A stretch of DNA of 26,759 nucleotides from Lachnospiraceae bacterium (GCA_016294075.1 JAEDCQ010000023.1:1-26759); one strand, 5' to 3'; numbered from the stretch's first letter, positions 1 through 6,722 are shown. Translations and numbers: made by a program. The notes: generated by a model from the letters alone, not told the origin.

Positions 1-241
1 GATATGACAAATGCGGAATCCCTAATATAGTAAGCATCCTATCGACAATCAATTCATTTACACATTCATGACCGATTACGCCCTGCACTTTATCAAAATT
101 CGAAAGCTTATAGTAAACTTTTCTGCCTCCTAATTCCGAATACGATTTCAAAAAGGAACCTGCTGTTCCTGATGAATTACGATATACCGACCAGGACAAA
201 TAAGTGAGGTCCTGTTTTTCTCTTATCAACTGTGTGTTCAT
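1..241 (-). CDS. HipA-like kinase/toxin, N-terminal part (cut by window edge)
   Basis: An open frame reads from ATG 239-241 off the left edge, about 80 codons. The product starts MNTQLIREKQDLTYLSWSVY and continues with NSSGTAGSFLKS and GHECVNELIVDRMLTILGI. From memory this matches the N-terminus of clostridial HipA-family (Ser/Thr kinase toxin-like) proteins; the catalytic half lies outside the window, so activity cannot be judged. The start is supported by a GGAGG box at 251-255 and by a well-formed promoter just upstream. The promoter is overlaid by palindromic operators, which suggests autoregulation by a partner DNA-binding protein. That partner is not upstream, so it would have to lie beyond the left edge. 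HipA-family membership is inferred from remembered motifs, not from a search. Confidence 0.6.
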   Translation of the reverse strand, partial: MNTQLIREKQDLTYLSWSVYRNSSGTAGSFLKSYSELGGRKVYYKLSNFDKVQGVIGHECVNELIVDRMLTILGIPHLSY

Positions 242-261
242 AGTCTGCCACCTCCATCTTA

Positions 262-290
262 ATTTTATTCCATCACTTGTCGTACGTCAA
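262..290 (-). promoter_or_regulatory. SigmaA-type promoter of the HipA-like gene
   Basis: On the minus strand there is a -35 box TTGACG (285-290), a 17-base spacer and a -10 box TAAAAT (262-267). It lies about 20 bases upstream of the start codon of the HipA-like gene, leaving a short leader that carries the GGAGG ribosome-binding site. Operator site 1 (275-292) covers the -35 box. Confidence 0.75.
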
Positions 291-324
291 GTAATATTTC
301 CTTTTCACTTGTCATACGACAAGT
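275..324. promoter_or_regulatory. Two tandem palindromic operator sites
   Basis: Site 1 is ACTTGTCGTACGTCAAGT at 275-292 and site 2 is ACTTGTCATACGACAAGT at 307-324. Each is an 18-base near-perfect palindrome (consensus ACTTGTC-rTAy-GACAAGT) followed by the same AATATT tail. Their starts are 32 bases apart, about three helical turns, so two dimers would sit on the same DNA face. Site 1 covers the -35 box, so binding should block transcription. The likely ligand is the antitoxin or regulator of the HipA-like module; this is inference. Confidence 0.75.
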
Positions 325-348
325 AATATTACGAATTCAATTACTCAT

Positions 349-394
349 AAAAATAGTCAAGTACGATTGACTAAATCATACTTGATCATTTTTT
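349..394. terminator. Probable bidirectional Rho-independent terminator
   Basis: Arms 357-368 and 374-385 pair over 12 bases with one mismatch around a 5-base loop. The hairpin is followed by six T on the plus strand (389-394) and by five T on the minus strand (complement of 349-353). It would separate the 738-2081 cassette and the small ORF from the HipA-like promoter. The arms contain CAAGTACGA and TCATACTTG, loosely like half of the operator motif, so a regulatory role is also possible. Confidence 0.55.
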
Positions 395-543
395 CAACAA
401 GCCATGTCACAGCCCAAAATCCCGACTTATCGCACTGAATGGTTGCGTAATGTGAAATTTTAACTGGTTGTTATAAAACCGAAGCATATATTTTCTTCTT
501 TTATATTTCCCTCATATGTTGACTGCAGGCACCCGTTGTCATG

Positions 544-624
544 CTACAAGGCAATAAGAAAAGGCACAGACTCACAGAACATCGTCCTACAAACCTGCGC
601 CTTGTCGGCGAAGTAGCCTAGCAC
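544..624 (-). CDS. Possible 26-residue small protein or leader peptide
   Basis: A GTG start (622-624) lies 5 bases after a very strong AGGAGGAGG box (complement of 630-638). The frame encodes 26 residues beginning MLGYFADKAQ (GTG read as Met) and ending CESVPFLIAL, and closes with TAG. Inside the gene, AAGGCACAG (561-569) and CTGCGCCTT (594-602) form an inverted repeat with 8 of 9 positions matching, which could fold in the mRNA. The surrounding gap 395-737 shows no other gene. The small ORF lies after the cassette 2081-738 and before the terminator at 349-394. Function is unknown; a leader peptide, a small toxin or a remnant of a longer gene are all possible. The main support is the ribosome-binding site. 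Confidence 0.4.
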   Translation of the reverse strand: MLGYFADKAQVCRTMFCESVPFLIAL

Positions 625-737
625 GACTACCTCCTCCTGTAAACATATTTAATATTTTTGACGCAAGTGACAATTTTCTTCAACAGAAAATCCGCATATA
701 AGCAAAAGCAATTCACTCTATCCTTCAATAGTGACTC

Positions 738-1559
738 TCATTTGTTCGGATATTTGAAATCATCATCTTTAGCCACATCAACCTTTACATCTGCATTCAT
801 AGCAATAATGCATCCAACCTTCAGATTCTCTAAATCAAACACTTCTCTACTCATTGGAACCGGAATCACCCCCAACGCTGTGTCCATCCATGTCAATACA
901 AAAGGTAATACGTTTTTCCCAAAAGCAACCTCAACATCCTTAAAAGAAGCTACTCTTCCAACTACAAAAGAGTAACTTTCATCACTTCTTTTATTTGGAT
1001 TGGTCATTCCTCCCGGCATCATAAACTTCTCGGAAAATCCGCCCACCTTCAAACCGGTATCTCCTACAGAAATATCCTTCTTAAAGCCGCCCCATGTGTC
1101 AAACGCATCCATATCTTCATATACACTTAAGGCAAACGGAAATGCCGATACATACACTTCTCGTTCAGTGTCAATTAGATTCTCTGCTATCACATGACGA
1201 TTCACTGTTTCCAATTCGAAATGCTGGCCTCCATCAACAACCTCAGCCTCATAATATTCATTAGAATCTGACGAGCCATCTCTAAGCTCAATAAAACTTA
1301 TTACAGAAGGTACTTTATTATTGAATACAATATCCAAATCTAAAACCTCTATTGCCTTATCGCCATGCAACAATGTATAAACCATCTTGCCGATAACATC
1401 TCCGGACAATCTATCCGTAATGTTGCAGCGAATATGAAAATACTTTTGGTCTTCTGTAATAAAAATAGAATCACATGCATTCATGCCCTCTTGCAGCATC
1501 CATGCTAAAAGCTCACTATTCCGGCTGTCGTTAGTAATTGAATTCAAATGAAGTGGCAT
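738..1559 (-). CDS. Conserved-looking hypothetical protein, 273 residues
   Basis: The frame opens at ATG 1557-1559 behind a GGAGG box 5 bases upstream and encodes an acidic soluble protein with no signal peptide or TM segment. I do not recognise the family. Visible features are an N-terminal part rich in Asp/Glu (SELLAWMLQEGMNACDS), a glycine-rich middle (GGFSEKFMMPGGMTNPNKR, about residues 174-192) and a hydrophobic C-terminal stretch (NVLPFVLTWMDTALGVIPVP, about 218-237) followed by a beta-rich tail. It starts 23 bases after the stop of the frameshifted gene 1583-2081, so the two form one transcription unit. The setting between a Fic module and a HipA-like module, next to an integrase remnant, marks it as mobile-element cargo. 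No function is proposed. Confidence 0.8.
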   Translation of the reverse strand: MPLHLNSITNDSRNSELLAWMLQEGMNACDSIFITEDQKYFHIRCNITDRLSGDVIGKMVYTLLHGDKAIEVLDLDIVFNNKVPSVISFIELRDGSSDSNEYYEAEVVDGGQHFELETVNRHVIAENLIDTEREVYVSAFPFALSVYEDMDAFDTWGGFKKDISVGDTGLKVGGFSEKFMMPGGMTNPNKRSDESYSFVVGRVASFKDVEVAFGKNVLPFVLTWMDTALGVIPVPMSREVFDLENLKVGCIIAMNADVKVDVAKDDDFKYPNK

Positions 1560-1582
1560 ACTGTACCTCCTGCTATTCTTGT

Positions 1583-2081
1583 TTATTCATCAATTTTGAA
1601 ATGATATCTTCCATCTGTGCTAATTTTAATCTTTGTAATCATTCCATTATCATCCATCGTCATAAAGGCAATAGATTCATAATCATCAGCATCTCCATCA
1701 GCTAATACAATGCATCTTGTACCAACCGGATATTCCATTCCCGGCTCGTCAATCTCAGTAATTGTTGCAAAATATGTAGAGTATTCACTATCGCGGTTAT
1801 TATGGATATAGGTAAACCTGTCGATAATCGAACGTGCGCCATGATAACTCTTCTTTTTTCTTTTCACGAAGTTTATATTGAATATCATCTGATGATTCGC
1901 GATCGCTATACTGAATGCGATCACTGTATTGGATCCCAGCCTCTCTCGGTGGATTCGAATCAACACTAAGACTAAACTTAATTCCTGTCGACTGCACTGG
2001 TGCTGTATAATTTTGTAATACGTATGCCGATGCTCCATCCACATACTTCATAATCCTTTTTCTTCTAAATAATCCAAACAT
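1583..2081 (-). pseudogene. Frameshifted hypothetical gene
   Basis: Translation starts at ATG 2079-2081 after an AAGGAG box and runs in one frame (MFGLFRRKRIMKYVDG...) to TAA 1800-1802. The natural continuation is in another frame, from about SYHGARSIIDRF to DGRYHFKIDE, ending at 1583. The two frames overlap at an A-rich run (1847-1868, minus-strand GAAAAGAAAAAAGAAGAG), the usual site of a slipped-strand indel. Joining them needs a +1 (or -2) shift, so the common -1 recoding at A-AAA-AAG would not restore the frame. The N-terminal part has an imperfect 18-base tandem duplication giving IQYSDRIQYSDR. From memory, similar N-termini (LFKRK-IMKYVDGASAYVLQNY) occur on other Lachnospiraceae proteins; the C-terminal part is unknown. 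A sequencing error in the homopolymer is an alternative. Confidence 0.65.
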
Positions 2082-2107
2082 AAAATTCTCCTTTTCCGAA
2101 TGTGAAA

Positions 2108-2147
2108 ATAGGAATTAAGTAGAGATTTTCCTCTTCCCAATTCCTAT
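2108..2147 (-). terminator. Hairpin between the Fic gene and the next cassette
   Basis: ATAGGAATT (2108-2116) pairs perfectly with AATTCCTAT (2139-2147), and an inner AGAG/CTCT pair lies within the loop. On the minus strand the stem is followed by TTTTC. It sits just past the end of the Fic gene and before the ribosome-binding site of the next gene, as expected for a weak Rho-independent terminator. Confidence 0.5.
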
Positions 2148-2166
2148 TATAATCATTTACTGTCCA

Positions 2167-2619
2167 TTAAAACGTACTTTCCGTACTAATGGCATTCAAT
2201 ATTTCAAGTTTTAATTCTTCATTGAGTTCATATGTACCATCAAGTATCGCCAACATAATCTTATGCAAAAGTACTTTTCCTATCTTTCCTGCAGCTACAT
2301 GGTAACTTATATTTTCCGTTATCACAAAGAAGTCCTTTGCCACAGCCATATAACCATTTAAAAGCAGAAAATACGCTGATAGTGTAATTGCCAATCTCTT
2401 ATTACCATCCTCAAAGCAATGAAACTCACATGTACAATAAAAAAGATGGGTTAATTTATCCACAAATTCCGGATAATAATCATCGTTCTGAATATGTTGG
2501 AGAACACTTTCCAATCTACCTAAGTCAAAATGTCCATAGGCCCCGCCGCCACTATACTGTACCGTCTTTTTATGAATATCTATAGCTTGTTCGAGCGTAA
2601 TATAATTTATTCCCGTCAT
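2167..2619 (-). CDS. Fic/Doc-family toxin (putative AMP- or phosphotransferase)
   Basis: The protein contains the Fic active-site motif as HCFEDGNKR at residues 67-75, with the catalytic His, the acidic metal ligand and the GNKR anion hole all present. At 150 residues it has the size of Doc (death-on-curing) toxins. Family members modify a target protein, such as EF-Tu for Doc, by phosphorylation or AMPylation. A GTG at 2626-2628 would give three more residues, but its AAAGGAG box would be only 1 base away. The same box is about 10 bases from ATG 2617-2619, so that start is preferred. The gene begins a few bases beyond the stop of 2621-3637, so the two are translationally coupled as in toxin-antitoxin pairs. 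No separate inhibitory (S/T)xxxE(G/N) helix was recognised. Confidence 0.85.
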   Translation of the reverse strand: MTGINYITLEQAIDIHKKTVQYSGGGAYGHFDLGRLESVLQHIQNDDYYPEFVDKLTHLFYCTCEFHCFEDGNKRLAITLSAYFLLLNGYMAVAKDFFVITENISYHVAAGKIGKVLLHKIMLAILDGTYELNEELKLEILNAISTESTF

Positions 2620-2620
2620 A

Positions 2621-3637
2621 TTATTCACGCTCCTTTAACCTTTTCAGAACCTCACTGTTTTCTTGCATAAGACGTTCTAATTCATCTCCGGTGGCACCAA
2701 GAAACTTTTGATACTCTTCTTTATCTAATGGCTGAATATATTCTGCCAATTGATAATGAAATGCGTCACGTAAAGCCATGTCTCTACTTGCCATTTTCAC
2801 TCGTCCTCTTTGAATTAGTGGCTTCCACAATGCCATATTTTCAAAACTCTCAAATAAAATTTCCACTTCTTTTATTGACAACAATCTACCCTTTTGCAAA
2901 TACTCCTGTCTTATTCCATCAGCCAAACCGCTTTCATACGCAGCTATAATATCCAAAATCTCACTATAAAATGTATCTCTAACCTTATCCCCTGCCTTAA
3001 GATCAAGTATTTTTTTATATTCTTTTGCTTTCTCTCTAAAAATGCTTACATATATTAAATCAGTGAAATGTGCATATTTAAAACGGTCTTCTACCACGCA
3101 TTCTTTAAGAGCATCCGTAAACTGTCTTCGGTAATTATCCTCTTGCAAAGATGAGAACAAAAAATCCTTATCTCTTTGATTAATATATTTCGTTCCACCA
3201 CCGGTTTTTCTGTTGATAAGGTCAATTACTATATCAAGCATCATTTGTCGCAATGCTCTAGCTTTTTCACTCTCTGACATCAACATTGCAAGATTTAAAA
3301 AAGATCTAAAATCAAAAACACCAAGTACTGTAGTTTTGGTAGGGACATTAATGTCCTTACCAGAATTCTTAACCGCTTCCATAAATGATTTTAATCTTTT
3401 TCCTTTTAATACCTCATAACCATTTTCTGTTAATTCTTCATTATTCTGTTCCAAATAACGGCTTATTGTTCTTACATCAACTTCAAAAAAATCCGCTGTC
3501 ATCTCTCTTGTAACATAAATTTTATCTTCCCAGATGACCCCTTCGAGCCCTGATTTTTCTTTTATTTCCTTTATGGCCATATCATTATTTAAAATATTCT
3601 GTCTATCCAATCTAGATACAGTTAAATCTTTCGCCAT
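2621..3637 (-). CDS. DNA-binding protein coupled to Fic toxin (RhuM-like, putative antitoxin)
   Basis: This 338-residue protein has a helix-turn-helix-like N-terminal region (about residues 30-85), where VIWEDKIYVTREMTADFFEV and DVRTISRYLEQNNEELTEN resemble the RhuM-type start seen in Fic-linked DNA-binding proteins. The rest is helical, acidic and lysine-rich, ending in a charged coiled-coil-like tail (LERLMQENSEVLKRLKERE). The start ATG 3635-3637 is preceded by GGAGG at 7 bases. It lies immediately upstream of the Fic gene, with the stop next to the toxin start. Role as antitoxin and autorepressor is inferred from arrangement and resemblance. Alternatively it is a regulator that recruits Fic to DNA-associated targets. 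Confidence 0.7.
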   Translation of the reverse strand: MAKDLTVSRLDRQNILNNDMAIKEIKEKSGLEGVIWEDKIYVTREMTADFFEVDVRTISRYLEQNNEELTENGYEVLKGKRLKSFMEAVKNSGKDINVPTKTTVLGVFDFRSFLNLAMLMSESEKARALRQMMLDIVIDLINRKTGGGTKYINQRDKDFLFSSLQEDNYRRQFTDALKECVVEDRFKYAHFTDLIYVSIFREKAKEYKKILDLKAGDKVRDTFYSEILDIIAAYESGLADGIRQEYLQKGRLLSIKEVEILFESFENMALWKPLIQRGRVKMASRDMALRDAFHYQLAEYIQPLDKEEYQKFLGATGDELERLMQENSEVLKRLKERE

Positions 3638-3897
3638 ATTACTTCCTCCATCACGCTTGCAAATATCTTTTTCTGCATTTTCACACTTATCACTATATTA
3701 CATTATTCCATTCAAAATTTCTATCTGATTTGCGATATAAATTTTCAGTGTATTTTCCGCCATGCCACAGCTAAAAATCCTTAAAAATTGGTATAAATCT
3801 GGTATAAAAATCATCTTTCAAACTCCCTCAACCCTTGATTTTCCTACATTCTTTCAGAAAAGCAACTTCCTGCCGTGGCAGATGAAAAGTACTTTTA
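3638..3897. other. Intergenic region, possible element end
   Basis: No convincing gene is present. It holds two GGTATAAA direct repeats (about 3789 and 3804), a TGCC-GT-GGCA palindrome near 3872 and an AAAAGTACTTTT palindrome near 3886, close to the integrase remnant. These could be recombinase-binding or attachment sequences, but a core duplication cannot be shown within this window. The promoter of the antitoxin-like gene must lie in 3640-3740; only weak -10 candidates were seen. Confidence 0.3.
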
Positions 3898-4263
3898 TCA
3901 TTTTTTACAAATCCCTTCATAAGTCTTCAAACCCCTATAAATACTGGGTTCTTTGCTATTATAGTATCTTTCAAAATCTACACCACTTGTACAAAAACCT
4001 TCATAAATCTTCATAAACATCGATACAAATGGTGTAGTAAACTTAAGAATCTTTCCCATAGAAGCCTCTACATTGTCATATCTGGCATGAGTGTACACAT
4101 TCATAGTAGTACTAATATCACCATGTCCCATAACATATTCAAGGCTCTTTGGCTCCATTCCAGCGTTCGCCATATCTGTACAGAATGTATGTCGGAATAC
4201 ATGAGGTTCGCACATGCTAAAAGCATAGCACTGTTTGAAAGGCAGCCGTTTGGCTCTCTTGCA
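3898..4263 (-). pseudogene. Tyrosine integrase, C-terminal catalytic fragment
   Basis: The open frame gives about 121 residues containing PHVFRHTFCTDMANAG (His-x-x-Arg of the active site), then YVMGHGDISTTMNVYTHA with the His and the nucleophilic Tyr. This is the last third of a Tn916/phage-type tyrosine recombinase. Upstream in the same frame there is a TGA at 4264-4266, and neither the SAM-like core-binding domain nor the first catalytic Arg is found, so the gene is truncated. The tail after the Tyr is unusually long and includes KIYEGFCT and KTYEGICK, encoded by the DNA repeats at 3914-4018. Full members are about 380-400 residues. It marks the end of a decayed integrative element. Confidence 0.8.
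3914..4018. repeat. Pair of direct repeats next to the integrase remnant
   Basis: CCTTCATAAGTCTTCAAAC (3914-3932) and CCTTCATAAATCTTCATAAA (3998-4017) are nearly identical, 84 bases apart, and both are preceded by a TACAAA-like stretch. Each also contains an internal CTTCAtaa doublet. Such repeats near an int gene are typical of arm-type integrase binding sites. Here they overlap the 3' end of the reading frame. Confidence 0.55.
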
Positions 4264-4367
4264 TCAACCATTCTTCCGAACAACTTAACAACTACATTGA
4301 TGAATCTATCATCAAATCCTTTCATCTGATTTCTAATATACCTTATCATTTCATAATCTCTTGCCAT
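4101..4367 (-). CDS. Uncertain ORF overlapping the integrase remnant
   Basis: The frame opens at ATG 4365-4367 behind a GGGGTG sequence and begins MARDYEMIRYIRNQMKGF, a plausible start of a small helical protein of about 36 residues. After VVVKLFGRMVDAREP it runs out of frame across the integrase remnant, and that part looks like a non-coding shadow. It may be the N-terminus of an unrelated gene cut by the recombination that brought in the integrase fragment. The family is not recognised. Confidence 0.3.
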   Translation of the reverse strand: MARDYEMIRYIRNQMKGFDDRFINVVVKLFGRMVDAREPNGCLSNSAMLLACANLMYSDIHSVQIWRTLEWSQRALNMLWDMVILVLL

Positions 4368-4383
4368 ATACTACACCCCACTC

Positions 4384-4419
4384 AATAAAAAAGGCACTCC
4401 GGATAAACTCCGAAATGCC
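4384..4419 (-). terminator. Rho-independent terminator of the EAL gene
   Basis: On the minus strand GGCA...TGCC and an inner CGGA-GTTTA-TCCG form a hairpin (4393-4419), directly followed by TTTTTTATT. It begins 8 bases after the end of the EAL-domain gene. Confidence 0.8.
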
Positions 4420-4426
4420 ATGAACT

Positions 4427-5131
4427 CTACATAGGTCTTCCCAAATAATAACCCTGGAAAAGATCTGCGCCGAGTAAAACCAAGTAATCAAATTCTTCCT
4501 TTGTTTCAACTCCCTCGACAACTACCTTCTTTCCGATCTTATGCATTGTTTCAATAATATTTCTACAGTTATCTTGCTTTTCTTCATTGCTATCTATTCC
4601 GGATAATAAAGACCTGTCTATTTTTACAATCTGTGGGTCAAGTGATTCAACCAACCCTATATCATTAATTCCTACACCATAATCATCAAGGGCAAATTCT
4701 GACAACCCAACATCCGCAATCTTTCTCTTCTTTAGCGACTTCTCCATATCTATATGCGGATACTCAAGGTTTTCTATAATAAGAACATTCTCATCCTTCC
4801 CAAAATACTCTCTATATGTTTCAAGTTCTTCTGGAGTAAAGCATTCGCAAGGGAATGAATTAATCGACAACTTTTCTTTGTAGCCCCTTAAAAAGTATGC
4901 TTCAGTAGCTCCCCAAAATGTTGCCACCTCAAGAACATGAAGTTTATCGAGTTTTGTATACTCATCAATCAAATCCATGACATTCATACCTACGGGACGC
5001 ATAAGCGCTTCGTAAGCATATATGGTTTTTCCATCCGGATAAAAAATCGGCTGAAAAACATAATCTATTTTCAATTCAGCTAACGATTGAAGAATATCTT
5101 GGGATAAAGGCAATTGATCATAGTAAATCAT
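4427..5131 (-). CDS. Stand-alone EAL-domain c-di-GMP phosphodiesterase
   Basis: The whole 234-residue protein is one EAL domain, which hydrolyses cyclic di-GMP to pGpG. Conserved catalytic and metal positions are visible: E41 in EAL-M-RP, N91 in INSFP, E120 in IIENLE, D149-D150 followed by YGVG, K170 in IVKID, E206 and E209 in VEGVET, and Q226 in FQGYYLGRPM. All expected residues seem present, so it is probably active, though INSF and ENLE deviate from the usual INLS and ELTE. There is no GGDEF, TM or sensor domain, so the protein is cytosolic and its input is unclear. The start ATG has GGAGGAG 5 bases upstream. It is monocistronic, with a terminator after it and another (5213-5247) before it. 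Confidence 0.9.
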   Translation of the reverse strand: MIYYDQLPLSQDILQSLAELKIDYVFQPIFYPDGKTIYAYEALMRPVGMNVMDLIDEYTKLDKLHVLEVATFWGATEAYFLRGYKEKLSINSFPCECFTPEELETYREYFGKDENVLIIENLEYPHIDMEKSLKKRKIADVGLSEFALDDYGVGINDIGLVESLDPQIVKIDRSLLSGIDSNEEKQDNCRNIIETMHKIGKKVVVEGVETKEEFDYLVLLGADLFQGYYLGRPM

Positions 5132-5212
5132 ACGTACTCCTCCAAGCGGTTATGTCAACTCTGATAATAGCACATTTTTCAGATAAATCTCAACAGAAAT
5201 CGCATATAAACT

Positions 5213-5247
5213 AAAAAAAGCACCCTGGCTTAATTTGCCAAGGTGCT
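5213..5247 (-). terminator. Rho-independent terminator
   Basis: AGCACCCTGGC (5219-5229) pairs with GCCAAGGTGCT (5237-5247) with one mismatch. On the minus strand the stem is followed by seven T. It terminates whatever remains of the transcription unit at 5230-5391, upstream of the EAL gene. Confidence 0.8.
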
Positions 5248-5391
5248 GGATTCAGTTATCTCTATACTACTTTGAATACATTTATATGAAAAAAATACGC
5301 CTTTAAAAGCCCCCGTCGGTTCGTCTCCAAAAAGAATACTATTATTCCACGGATTCTTTTTTAAATCATTTTTAAAAAGTTTCAGATACAT
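5230..5391 (-). pseudogene. Remnant of an ABC transporter (FtsX/MacB-type) gene
   Basis: A 53-codon frame with a good AAGGAG box starts MYLKLFKNDLKKNPWNN, which I recognise as the cytoplasmic N-terminus of clostridial FtsX-like ABC permeases. It then abruptly reads ILFGDEPTGAF, which resembles the Walker B segment of the partner ATPase (DEPTGAL), and ends inside the terminator hairpin. The family is many hundreds of residues long, so this is a deletion scar, perhaps joining pieces of permease and ATPase genes. Another minus-strand frame (5382-5576) with one hydrophobic segment ends 10 bases into this one and could be part of the same ruin, but its upstream part overlaps the promoter of the next gene. 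No other gene was seen in 5132-5558. Confidence 0.5.
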
Positions 5392-5496
5392 TTTTCCTGC
5401 TCCTTTTTTACCTGTATCGTTCGGATACCTTTACTGTGTCCTATTGTAACGGATACAATTATCATTCCGATTCCCGATAATAATATCAAAAAATTG

Positions 5497-5525
5497 TTGT
5501 ACACATATAAAATACACGCTACAAT
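5497..5525 (+). promoter_or_regulatory. SigmaA-type promoter of the methyltransferase gene
   Basis: TTGTAC (5497-5502), a 17-base spacer and TACAAT (5520-5525) lie 34 bases upstream of the start codon at 5559, on the plus strand. Confidence 0.7.
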
Positions 5526-5558
5526 ATCCCTGTTAGTAAAACGGATACGGAGAATAAG

Positions 5559-6710
5559 ATGCAAATGCTGGATCAATATTTTTCACAACTGCTTGACGAA
5601 GCGGTTTATAAACTTATCATCAGTAAGCCCCAAAGTAAGAAGGAACCATATCGAAAAATTGTTATTGAGAAAAAAAGCGATTACTATCAGCTTGCAAAAT
5701 ATACAGAAAAACAGGTATTTCATGAAAACATTTCTGCTTCTGCCCTTACTATGCGGTGCCTTGAACTGACAGACGGTCACTATGCTCAGGTGAATGCCTG
5801 GTCTGATGAATGGGAATATTATATTCTTATTTCCAAAAAAGGAAATCCAACGCTAAAACGCACCAAAATCAAACAGAAGCAGACTGTTTCTGTTGATACG
5901 CACAACCGCAGAAAAAATTACATTTTCGAATAAGGTACGCCTATTCCCCCGCTTGTAGATATGGGTGTATTTACAAAAGAAGGCAAAGTAGTCCGTACCA
6001 TGTATGATAAATTCAGACAAATTAACCGTTTTATTGAAATGATTGATGATACCTTGAAGGATTATTCCTTTACTGAGCTTAATGTAATTGATTTCGGATG
6101 TGGGAAATCTTATCTGACCTTTATTTTATATTATTATTTAACGGAAATTAAAAAGATAAAAGCCAATATAATAGGACTTGATTTAAAGGAAGATGTTATT
6201 ATCCATTGCAATGAGGTCGCAAAAAAATACGGATATGAGAATCTTCGTTTTGAATTGGGCGATATAAACGGTTATCAGACACCGTTTGATGTCGATATGG
6301 TAATTACACTTCATGCCTGTGATACAGCTACAGACTATGCTTTGTACAATGCAATCTGCTGGAATGCACGCATGATTTTTTCCGTTCCCTGCTGTCAGCA
6401 TGAATTAAACAGCCAGATTCAGACAGAACACTTTTCGATTTTAACCGATTACGGCATTATCAAGGAACGCTTTGCAGCACTTTCTACCGATGCGATTCGC
6501 GGAAAACTGTTAGAATACTGTGGCTATAAAACACAGCTTCTGGAATTTATTGATTTTGCCCATACACCGAAAAATATCCTGATTCGTGCCGTCAAACGGT
6601 CAATCTCACCAAAGCATGCACGTGAAAATGCACTTGATGAGATTGAAAAAATATGCAGGGAGTTTCACTTTACCCCTACACTATATAAATTAATAAAAAA
6701 CCGGGATTGA
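5559..6710 (+). pseudogene. Class I SAM-dependent methyltransferase split by an in-frame stop
   Basis: Two plus-strand frames (5559-5933, 124 residues; 5961-6710, 249 residues) are in the same phase and separated only by TAA 5931-5933 and nine codons. Reading through gives ...KNYIFE-stop-GTPIPPLVDMGVFTKEGKV..., which from memory matches intact Lachnospiraceae homologues of about 385-390 residues with Glu-Gly at this place. GAA to TAA is a single-base change. The second ATG has no ribosome-binding site, which argues against two natural genes. The C-terminal half carries the SAM-binding motif I (VIDFGCGKSYLTF), HACDTATDYAL and SVPCCQHELN. The N-terminal half is the family's extra domain. The substrate is unknown. 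Sequencing error, recent nonsense mutation or readthrough are the alternatives. The gene ends 12 bases from the converging gene 6723-7589. Confidence 0.8.
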
Positions 6711-6722
6711 TAAACAAGCATG

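Noticed and set aside
275..324. Start of a CRISPR array
   Set aside because: There are only two copies, each palindromic and only 14 bases apart, lying over a promoter; no further repeats or cas genes.
658..975. Plus-strand ORF of 105 codons
   Set aside because: It is antisense to the 738-1559 gene, has no ribosome-binding site and a Ser/Thr/Phe-rich composition typical of a shadow frame.
1847..1868. Programmed -1 frameshift at A-AAA-AAG
   Set aside because: A -1 shift from the first frame does not enter the frame of the C-terminal part; a +1 or -2 shift would be needed and no matching signal is seen.
5382..5576. Minus-strand ORF with one hydrophobic segment
   Set aside because: Its first half overlaps the promoter and start of the plus-strand methyltransferase gene and no family is recognisable; at most its end is part of the ABC remnant.
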